The position numbers and the translations under genes are program-made. Below are positions 1 to 6,230 of a DNA stretch of 8,369 nt, piece by piece. How positions within the stretch are numbered: position 1 is the first letter of the stretch; every line of letters begins with the position of its first letter. Source of the stretch: Bacteroidales bacterium UBA1192 (GTDB taxonomy: Bacteria > Bacteroidota > Bacteroidia > Bacteroidales > Bacteroidaceae); NCBI GenBank assembly GCA_002310175.1, contig DBYG01000035.1, forward strand, positions 815-9,183, written 5' to 3'. The notes beneath the pieces are model-generated. The model did no database searches. It was given only the letters and a program-made list of their open reading frames with translations, and had not been told where the DNA came from.

Positions 1-77
1 TCGGTAACAACCCGATGGTAGGTTGTTCTGTTGCTTGTGCCGTTGATGTGGCTCAGGCTCTTGCTGCCAAGAAGTAA
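1..77 (+). CDS. C-terminal end of an unidentified protein (partial)
   Basis: The frame read from base 3 is open up to the TAA at 75-77. It encodes 24 residues that start GNNPMVGCSVAC and end AQALAAKK. The piece is rich in Ala, Val and Cys and looks like the amphipathic C-terminal helix of a soluble enzyme. I do not recognise the family and assign no function. It is taken as coding because a strong inverted repeat, the likely terminator, follows 10 bp after the stop, and because the composition is protein-like. The gene starts outside the window. Confidence 0.6.
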   Translation, partial: GNNPMVGCSVACAVDVAQALAAKK

Positions 78-87
78 TCAGCAATAA

Positions 88-172
88 ATACAAGAAGGAC
101 GGTTCTTACCGTGTAAGATTATTGCTTAAGAAGCAAACTCCGAATACACGCTAAGAATCGTCCTTCTTGTGT
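88..172 (+). terminator. Long imperfect inverted repeat, probable bidirectional terminator
   Basis: Arms at 90-115 and 145-170 are complementary over 26 bp with one G-U pair and one C-C mismatch, and can extend weakly to 88 and 172. The 29-base loop holds a second small hairpin, TTGCTT (122-127) with AAGCAA (131-136). The structure lies between two convergent genes, 10 bp after one stop and 9 bp before the other, which fits termination from both sides. There is no long T-run after either arm, so the terminator role is inferred from position and stem length. Confidence 0.7.
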
Positions 173-181
173 ACTATAGTG

Positions 182-1033
182 TCAGAGGCTTTGGTATGAT
201 GGAGAGAAGGTGTCGCCTTCATTTATGTCACCGCCCCGGATACCTTTCTTGAGCCATTTTGAACGTTGGGCAGAGGTCCCGTGGTTGAAGGTCTCAGGCA
301 TTGTACGTCCGTAGGCTTTCTTCTGAAGATAGTCATCACCTATCTTTGCGGCTACGGCAAGTCCTTCTTCTATATCTCCGTCTTCAAGGGAGCCGAACAG
401 TTTGTTGTCATAATAAGCCCAGACTCCGGCGTAGAAGTCCGCCTGCAGCTCCAGACGTACGCTTAACTGGTTCTTTTCCTGTTCGCTGACTCTCTGTTGT
501 CTGGAATGAACCTGCCCCAGTGTCCCCAGCAGATTCTGAACGTGATGTCCCACCTCATGTGCAATGACGTATGCGTAGGCAAAATCACCGTCGGCTCCTA
601 TTTCACGTTTCATGTTCATGAAAAAAGAGAGGTCTATATAGACAGCTTGGTCAGTACTGTAATAGAACGGCCCGCAATCAGAGGTGGCCATTCCGCCTCC
701 GGTCTGGACTGCGCCGGAATAAAGAACCAGTTTGGGTGGAATATATTCTCTACCCATCTGCCTGAAGATTTTTGACCAGACATCTTCAGTGCCGGCCAGA
801 ATTTTCTTTGAGAACGTGGCCAGTTCCTCTTCTTCTGCACTTGGAGTGTAGTTCTGGCTGTATTCAATTCCGCCTCCAAGTTGGTTGATCATTTCCGATG
901 GATCCCCTCCGAAAATCAGAGATAACAGACCTACAATCAATAAGCCTCCCAGACCCAGACCACCTGCTTTCTTCATCGTCTGACCGCGACGGTCATCGAC
1001 ATTGGTACTCTCTCTACGTCCTTCAAGTTTCAT
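182..1033 (-). CDS. ypfJ: Membrane-anchored neutral zinc metallopeptidase, YpfJ family
   Basis: This 283-residue protein belongs to the putative neutral zinc metallopeptidase family typified by E. coli YpfJ (about 287 residues), so it appears full length. The N-terminus MKLEGRRESTNVDDRRG matches the family's conserved opening. A single hydrophobic segment at about residues 26-42 should anchor it in the inner membrane. The zinc-binding HExxH is HEVGH at 159-163, followed by the ELQAD segment (E195, D199) that should supply the third metal ligand. The family-typical HGTSAQR lies at 251-257. The physiological substrate is not established for the family. The ATG at 1031-1033 is chosen because the conserved N-terminal motif begins there. 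The gene is convergent with the one at the left edge and appears to be transcribed alone from a promoter near 1072. It has no evident link with the sugar genes to the right. Confidence 0.93.
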   Translation of the reverse strand: MKLEGRRESTNVDDRRGQTMKKAGGLGLGGLLIVGLLSLIFGGDPSEMINQLGGGIEYSQNYTPSAEEEELATFSKKILAGTEDVWSKIFRQMGREYIPPKLVLYSGAVQTGGGMATSDCGPFYYSTDQAVYIDLSFFMNMKREIGADGDFAYAYVIAHEVGHHVQNLLGTLGQVHSRQQRVSEQEKNQLSVRLELQADFYAGVWAYYDNKLFGSLEDGDIEEGLAVAAKIGDDYLQKKAYGRTMPETFNHGTSAQRSKWLKKGIRGGDINEGDTFSPSYQSL

Positions 1034-1043
1034 AAACTACCGT

Positions 1044-1075
1044 TTTTAAGACAAAAATTCAAGTTTTAAGACAAA
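1044..1075 (-). repeat. Pair of 12-bp direct repeats upstream of the metallopeptidase
   Basis: The 12-mer TTTGTCTTAAAA (minus strand) occurs at 1064-1075 and again at 1044-1055, exactly 20 bp apart, which is about two helical turns. The upstream copy overlaps the candidate -7 element and the other lies in the expected 5' leader. This could be an operator read by a dimer, or chance similarity in AT-rich DNA. Confidence 0.35.
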
Positions 1076-1079
1076 GATA
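1072..1079 (-). promoter_or_regulatory. Candidate Bacteroidota -7 element for the metallopeptidase
   Basis: On the minus strand the bases read TATCTTTG, a match to TAnnTTTG, with transcription expected to start about 30 bases before the ATG at 1033. No good TTTG -33 element is found at the usual distance; a T-rich stretch sits there instead. Position and the -7 match support it only moderately. Confidence 0.45.
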
Positions 1080-1155
1080 ATACAAGCCGAGAGGAGAAAA
1101 AAGGAGTTTGCTCATTTTTTATCCTGAGGCGAAGTTTATCTTCAAGCTTTGATCG

Positions 1156-1494
1156 TCATTCCTTTCTGAATGCACGGAACGAGTGGGGAGGGACGGTTAT
1201 GGTATAGCGCGTTATATTGCCGCGTGCAGGCCGTCCGTACATGTTTTCAGCGCGGGATGTCCGTCCAGTGACAGTCTCACCGCTTCCGAGGTCGGAAAGC
1301 GATTTGGTCTCATCTGTCACGATGTTAATTGTTACAGGTTTGTCGAGGAAAGAATGTACTGCAAAAGTACCGTTGTCATAAGTAAAGAGCGACACTTTAG
1401 CCGGTCCTTCTATACGTACCCCTGTTTCCTTGTCGGCTATTCTTTCCCTGAATCCAAAATTATACAAAATATCAGATACAATATATGTTTTCAA
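1156..1494 (-). pseudogene. Remnant: C-terminal part of a probable secreted carbohydrate-active enzyme
   Basis: An open frame encodes about 112 residues ending PPHSFRAFRKE and containing the segment VSLFTYDNGTFAVHSF. The pattern of short alternating hydrophobic strands and the final HSFRAF motif resemble the C-terminal beta-sandwich that closes many Bacteroidota glycoside hydrolases; I cannot name the family. The frame has no ATG near its beginning. It is open upstream to a stop at 1555-1557, and the only usable start is a TTG at 1492-1494. There is no signal peptide and no catalytic domain. I therefore read it as the 3' remainder of a gene whose 5' part was lost, perhaps when the GH3 operon was placed beside it. 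A short intact gene with a TTG start is the alternative. Confidence 0.5.
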
Positions 1495-1508
1495 AATATG
1501 TTTTAGGA

Positions 1509-1525
1509 ATACGGAGAATCCGTAT
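1509..1525. repeat. Inverted repeat ATACGGA-GAA-TCCGTAT
   Basis: Perfect 7-bp arms (1509-1515 and 1519-1525) flank a 3-base centre. It lies about 70 bp upstream of the expected transcription start of the GH3 operon, a position suited to an activator site. It also falls in the degenerate frame upstream of the remnant gene, so a functional role is inference. Confidence 0.4.
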
Positions 1526-1555
1526 GGGAATATAAAAAATATGGCTGGTATTCCC
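1526..1555. repeat. Inverted repeat GGGAATA-N16-TATTCCC upstream of the GH3 operon
   Basis: Perfect 7-bp arms at 1526-1532 and 1549-1555 are separated by 16 bp. The arm centres are 23 bp apart, about two helical turns, as expected for a dimeric regulator. The right arm overlaps the place where a -33 element would sit, so a bound protein could touch RNA polymerase or block it. It directly abuts the inverted repeat at 1509-1525. No regulator gene is present in the window. Confidence 0.4.
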
Positions 1556-1583
1556 TTATCTTTTCCTGAAATGGTTATATTTG
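1551..1583 (+). promoter_or_regulatory. Promoter of the GH3-GH3-fasciclin operon
   Basis: TATATTTG at 1576-1583, followed by C, fully matches the Bacteroidota -7 consensus TAnnTTTG. The expected -33 position holds only TTCC (1551-1554), a poor match to TTTG, which suggests that an activator may be needed. The start of transcription would be near 1589, giving an AT-rich leader of about 30 bases before the ATG at 1621. Confidence 0.65.
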
Positions 1584-1620
1584 CATTATTGTTTTAATAA
1601 ACCTTTAAGAATTATCCAAT

Positions 1621-3840
1621 ATGAAAAAAATCTTTCTATTTGTGACGGTGACATTTCTTGCTGCAGTGTCTGTAGCAGGCCAGAGCAAACAGGCAAAACT
1701 CACGGTGAATGATAAAAAGATAGATAAAATTATCAAGCAGATGACGCTTGAGGAGAAGGTGGAGATGCTGCACAGCAAGACCATCATGTCATCGGAGGGA
1801 GTTCCAAGACTTGGAATTCAGGACATCAAATATGCTGATGGTCCCTTTGGAATAAGGGAGGAATTAGGTGATGGTTTCCGTCCTCTCGGTTGGACTAATG
1901 ACTCCGCCACATATTTTCCCACAGGTTCAGCTCTTGCCGCAACCTGGTCTCCGGAATTGGCATATCAGTATGGTCACGGCATGGGTGTGGAAGGCCGTCT
2001 GCGTGGAAAGGATGTTATTCTCGGCCCGGCAATCAATATCCAGCGCCTTCCTGTTGGCGGACGTACATACGAGTATCTGTCTGAGGACCCGATGCTTGCA
2101 GCAGCTCTTGCTGTGGAATACACCAAGGGTTCACAGGATGCAGGAACAGCTGTATGTATCAAACATTTTGCCCTCAATAACCAGGAAACAAACCGTGGTA
2201 GTGTGAATGTGATTGCTGATGAGCGTACCATGCGTGAGCTTTACCTCAAACCTTTTGAAGCAGCTGTCAGGGAGGGTGGCGCAATGGTTGTGATGCCTGC
2301 TTATAATAAGGTTAACGGATACTATTGTTCAGAGAATGAGCATCTGTTGAATGAGATCCTTCGCGGAGAGTGGGGATTTAAGGGCTTTACCGTATCAGAC
2401 TGGGGCGGCACTCATTCTACAATGGGAGCTGCTCTCCATGGACTGAATGTACAGATGACCGGCAGCAACTATCTGGGCAAGCCTTTGATAGATTCTGTCA
2501 GGGCCGGTAAGGTGCCAGAGAGTGTGGTCGATGCCAAGGTGCGCGAACTGCTCCGCGTACGATATGCGATTGAGGCCATACCAAACGAAAAAGCCAATCA
2601 AGGTAAGACCAGTCTGCCTGAACAGCAGAAAATCGCTTATGAGGTTGCCAAGAGATCAGTGGTTCTTCTTAAAAATGATGGGGGCCTGCTGCCCATTAAG
2701 AGAAATGTCAGAAATATTGCTGTGATAGGTTACAATGCGGTTGCCCAGACTCAGCGCGGTGGTGTCGGTGCAGGTGTAAAGGCACCGTATGAGATAACCC
2801 CGCTTATGGGTATTCAAAACCATGCAGGAAATATCAAGGTTACATATTGTGAAGGTTATTCAATGCAGCAGGGACGTGGTCGTGGCGTCCAGCCAACCAT
2901 GGATACTGACCTTATGATACAGTCCATAAAGGCTGCCAAGGATGCAGATCTGGTGATTTTTGTAGGTGGTACAAGCAAGTCCATAGAGACCGAAGGCAGT
3001 GACCGTCAGGATATAAAACTTCCGGCATTCCAGGAGGAACTGGTAGCAGCCATTTCGGCTGTAAATCCCAATATTGTTACTGTTATAATAAGCGGTGGTC
3101 CTTGTGACCTTCAGAAAATCGAAAAATATTCACCTGCTATAGTGCAAGGTTGGTGGAATGGGCTTGAAGGTGGTAATGCCTTGGCCGATGTTCTTTTCGG
3201 CAATATATCTCCTTCGGGTAAACTTCCATTTACATTCCCCATAAAGCTTGAGGATTCCCCGGCATATGCTATGGGTAACTTCCCTCAGAGGGCTAATTCC
3301 GAAGGTGACCTGTTCACCAACATGTATCGTCAGGATCTGGGCGGCAATGCCAATGCACGTCGTTCTAATGCGGTTCCTGATGCTCTTTATACAGAAAAAC
3401 TACTGGTGGGTTACCGTTGGTTCGACACAAAGCAACTACCAGTCATGTATGCATTCGGACACGGCCTTTCTTATGTTGATTTTAATTATTCTGATTTAAA
3501 GACAGACAAGGGCAAGTACAAGGCCAAGGATGTTATCAAGGTGACATTCAAATTGAAGAACAGCGGTTCTATGCAGGCCGATGAGGTTTCTCAGCTTTAT
3601 GTTCACTATATGAACTCCGGGATTGAGCGCCCATACAAGGAACTGAAAGCTTTCAGGCGCGTTACACTTGATGCGGGTGAGACAAAGACCGTGACATTGG
3701 AGATTCCCGTTTCTGAACTCCGTTATTGGGATGAGTCCAAGACCAGTGACGGCTGGACACTTGAGAGCGGTGACATTGAGCTTCAGCTTGGTTCCGCATC
3801 TGATGATATCCGTCTGAAGACAGCAGTAACAATTTTATAA
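1621..3840 (+). CDS. Periplasmic GH3 beta-glycosidase (beta-glucosidase/xylosidase type)
   Basis: This 739-residue glycoside hydrolase family 3 enzyme should remove terminal beta-linked sugars, usually glucose or xylose, from oligosaccharides with retention of configuration. A type I signal peptide covers about residues 1-20, ending SVAG before QSKQ, with no lipobox, so a soluble periplasmic enzyme is expected. The order is GH3 N-terminal barrel (about 40-315), GH3 C-terminal sandwich (about 350-605) and fibronectin III-like domain (about 650-720). Visible active-site features are D73 in YADGPFG, K181-H182 in KHFALNN, the nucleophile D260 in VSDW and the probable acid/base E458 in ETEGSDR. 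FGHGLSY at 612-618 marks the end of the catalytic part. There is no PA14 insertion. All expected residues are present, so it should be active. It is the first gene of the operon, 9 bp before the second GH3 gene. Sequence alone does not decide between glucosidase and xylosidase activity. Confidence 0.95.
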   Translation: MKKIFLFVTVTFLAAVSVAGQSKQAKLTVNDKKIDKIIKQMTLEEKVEMLHSKTIMSSEGVPRLGIQDIKYADGPFGIREELGDGFRPLGWTNDSATYFPTGSALAATWSPELAYQYGHGMGVEGRLRGKDVILGPAINIQRLPVGGRTYEYLSEDPMLAAALAVEYTKGSQDAGTAVCIKHFALNNQETNRGSVNVIADERTMRELYLKPFEAAVREGGAMVVMPAYNKVNGYYCSENEHLLNEILRGEWGFKGFTVSDWGGTHSTMGAALHGLNVQMTGSNYLGKPLIDSVRAGKVPESVVDAKVRELLRVRYAIEAIPNEKANQGKTSLPEQQKIAYEVAKRSVVLLKNDGGLLPIKRNVRNIAVIGYNAVAQTQRGGVGAGVKAPYEITPLMGIQNHAGNIKVTYCEGYSMQQGRGRGVQPTMDTDLMIQSIKAAKDADLVIFVGGTSKSIETEGSDRQDIKLPAFQEELVAAISAVNPNIVTVIISGGPCDLQKIEKYSPAIVQGWWNGLEGGNALADVLFGNISPSGKLPFTFPIKLEDSPAYAMGNFPQRANSEGDLFTNMYRQDLGGNANARRSNAVPDALYTEKLLVGYRWFDTKQLPVMYAFGHGLSYVDFNYSDLKTDKGKYKAKDVIKVTFKLKNSGSMQADEVSQLYVHYMNSGIERPYKELKAFRRVTLDAGETKTVTLEIPVSELRYWDESKTSDGWTLESGDIELQLGSASDDIRLKTAVTIL

Positions 3841-3849
3841 CGGAATACG

Positions 3850-6204
3850 ATGAAAATCTCAGGTGCCGTTCCGGGCATACCTATACTGTTCATGGCAGTG
3901 ACCTTGACGGTTTCGTGCGGACAATCAAAAAACGTCCACGAACCTTCTATTCCTCGTGATGCCCAGATAGAGAAAAAGATAGAAAGGATTATGTCCAGGA
4001 TGTCACTTGATGACAAGATAGGACAGATGCTTCAGCTCAATTTGGATGTATTCGGATCGACGGCCTATGGCGAGAATGGTCCCACATGGCGGTTTAATGA
4101 AACAACACTTGATACTATTCTTTCCAAATACAGGGTCGGCTCAATTCTCAATACTCCGGGTGGAAGAGCAGCTACGGTGGAGGATTGGCATCGGATTATA
4201 GGTAAAATCCAGCAGAAGTCCATGGATTACCTTGGTATTCCGTGTCTTTACGGCCTGGACCATAATCATGGTGTAACATACGTGCAGGCAGGTACCATTT
4301 TCCCTCAACCTATTAATCTGGGTGCTTCATTCAATACTCAGTTGGCAACTGATATGGCTCAGGTTACCTCATATGAAAGCCGTGCGGCTGACTGTCCATG
4401 GGTTTTCAATCCTGTTCTGGACCTGGGACGTGACCCGCGATGGTCTCGTATATGGGAGAGTTTCGGTGAGGATGCAATAGTTAATGCCCGTATGGCAGAG
4501 GCTGAAGTGGTCGGTTATCAGGGTGTTGACGCTAACCATCTTGGAGTGTACAATGTTGCGGCCTGCATTAAGCATTATTTCTGTTATGGTGCTCCTTTCT
4601 CGGGAAAGGACCGTACTCCCGCATACGTTTCGCCTGCCATGCTTCGCGAAAAGTATTTTGCACCCTTCAAGGCAGCCATTGAGGCGGGAGCCCTCAGCGT
4701 TATGGTCAATTCCGGAAGTATCAACGGAGTTCCTGTTCACTCAAGCTATGAATATTTGACCAAGTGGCTCAAGAAGGACCTCAACTGGGATGGTATGATT
4801 GTGACTGATTGGGCGGATATCAACAATCTTTATACCCGGGAAAAGGTTGCCGTGGACAAGAAAGATGCTATCAGGATAGCCATCAATGCCGGAATTGACA
4901 TGAGTATGGATCCGTATAGTGTGGATTTCTGTATCCTGCTGAAGGAGCTTGTTGAAGAGGGTAAGGTCAGCATGGAGAGGATAGATGACGCAGTCAGTCG
5001 TATCCTTAGGTTGAAATATCGTTTGGGATTGTTTGACAAACCTAATACAGGAGAAAGCGGATATGACAGGTTCGCTTCTGAGGAACATGCCTTGAAAGCT
5101 TTGAATGCTGCGGAGGAGAGTGAGGTGTTACTTAAGAACGAGGGTGGTATCCTGCCGCTTTCAAAGTATGGAAGGATTTTGCTTACTGGCCCCAATGCAA
5201 ACCAGATGCGTTGCCTGAACGGAGGTTGGACATATACATGGCAGGGATCCGGAGCAGAGAATATGTCAGAACGCTACAACACAATTTATGAAGCTTTCTG
5301 TAAAAAGTTTGGTAAGAACAATATCGTTCTCGAACAGGGTGTAACATATAACGAGGCAGGTGAATATTATGCTGAGAATGAACCTCAGATAGATAAAGCT
5401 GTCGCAGCAGCTCGTAATGTTGACGTGATTGTAGCATGCATAGGCGAGAACAGTTATTGCGAGACTCCTGGTAACCTTAATGACCTATGGCTCTCCGAGA
5501 ACCAGCGCAATCTGGTAAAGGAGCTTTATAAGACCGGCAAACCCATAATCCTTATATTGAATGAGGGCCGTCCACGTCTTATCACCGATATAGAACCTTT
5601 GGCAAAGGCAATTATTGACATCCTGTTACCGGGGAACTATGGTGCCGATGCATTGGCTAATCTAATTACGGGTGATGCATGCTTCTCGGCCAAGCTGCCA
5701 TACACATATCCTCGTGAGATTAATTCTCTGGCAAATTATGACTACAAAGTCAGTGAAGAAGTAAGTACCATGTCAGGAGCATACAATTACGATGCTAAAG
5801 TCTCTCTGCTTTGGCCTTTCGGATATGGTTTGAGTTATACCCGTTTCGAATATTCTGATCTTCAGGTTGACCGGGATCAATTTTGCGGACCGGATGAAGA
5901 TTTGAATGTTTCGGTCAAGGTGCGTAACGTCGGCTCCGTGAAAGGCAAGGAGTCCGTTCTGCTCTATTCGAGTGATCTTGTAGCTTCCGTTGTACCCGAC
6001 AACAAACGTTTGCGTGCGTTCACTAAGATTGAGCTGATGCCCGGGGAAAGCAAGACAGTCTCTTTTCGACTGAAAGCAAAGGATTTGGCATTCATTGATG
6101 CTGAAGGAAATTGGAGACTTGAGGAAGGTGATTTCCTTTTCAAGGCTGGAAACCTGTCAAAGAAGATTACCTGCTCTGAAACATCTTTCTGGGATGTACC
6201 TTAA
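3850..6204 (+). CDS. GH3 beta-glucosidase/exo-glucanase-like lipoprotein
   Basis: This 784-residue family 3 glycoside hydrolase is clearly different from its upstream neighbour. The signal peptide ends in LTVSC, which places the lipid-bearing cysteine at residue 23. The following residues, GQSKN, lack acidic residues, so the protein is probably held in the envelope facing the periplasm. The GH3 N-terminal domain (about 45-400) carries D137 in GLDHNHG, the RDPRWSRIWESFGED segment, K241-H242 and the nucleophile D320 in VTDWAD. The C-terminal domain (about 430-650) has GENSYCET, the motif of the barley exoglucanase ExoI type, in which E538 or E533 is the likely acid/base. FGYGLSY (657-663) and a fibronectin III-like domain (about 690-765) complete it. 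Substrates of this subgroup are beta-1,3/1,4-linked gluco-oligosaccharides; the actual linkage is unknown. The start lies 9 bp after the previous stop with no Shine-Dalgarno sequence, which indicates co-transcription. Confidence 0.94.
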   Translation: MKISGAVPGIPILFMAVTLTVSCGQSKNVHEPSIPRDAQIEKKIERIMSRMSLDDKIGQMLQLNLDVFGSTAYGENGPTWRFNETTLDTILSKYRVGSILNTPGGRAATVEDWHRIIGKIQQKSMDYLGIPCLYGLDHNHGVTYVQAGTIFPQPINLGASFNTQLATDMAQVTSYESRAADCPWVFNPVLDLGRDPRWSRIWESFGEDAIVNARMAEAEVVGYQGVDANHLGVYNVAACIKHYFCYGAPFSGKDRTPAYVSPAMLREKYFAPFKAAIEAGALSVMVNSGSINGVPVHSSYEYLTKWLKKDLNWDGMIVTDWADINNLYTREKVAVDKKDAIRIAINAGIDMSMDPYSVDFCILLKELVEEGKVSMERIDDAVSRILRLKYRLGLFDKPNTGESGYDRFASEEHALKALNAAEESEVLLKNEGGILPLSKYGRILLTGPNANQMRCLNGGWTYTWQGSGAENMSERYNTIYEAFCKKFGKNNIVLEQGVTYNEAGEYYAENEPQIDKAVAAARNVDVIVACIGENSYCETPGNLNDLWLSENQRNLVKELYKTGKPIILILNEGRPRLITDIEPLAKAIIDILLPGNYGADALANLITGDACFSAKLPYTYPREINSLANYDYKVSEEVSTMSGAYNYDAKVSLLWPFGYGLSYTRFEYSDLQVDRDQFCGPDEDLNVSVKVRNVGSVKGKESVLLYSSDLVASVVPDNKRLRAFTKIELMPGESKTVSFRLKAKDLAFIDAEGNWRLEEGDFLFKAGNLSKKITCSETSFWDVP

Positions 6205-6230
6205 TCATTATTCTAAAATAACATTTAAGA

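Noticed and set aside
1183..1506. Rightward open frame of 107 codons opposite the remnant gene
   Set aside because: It is Cys- and Tyr-rich with no recognisable motif, and it lies entirely across the leftward frame, which has protein-like strand patterns. It is read as a shadow.
4369..5088. Two abutting leftward open frames of more than 110 codons inside the second GH3 gene
   Set aside because: They lie fully within a gene with clear GH3 motifs, have no domain, and arise from stop-poor antisense frames.
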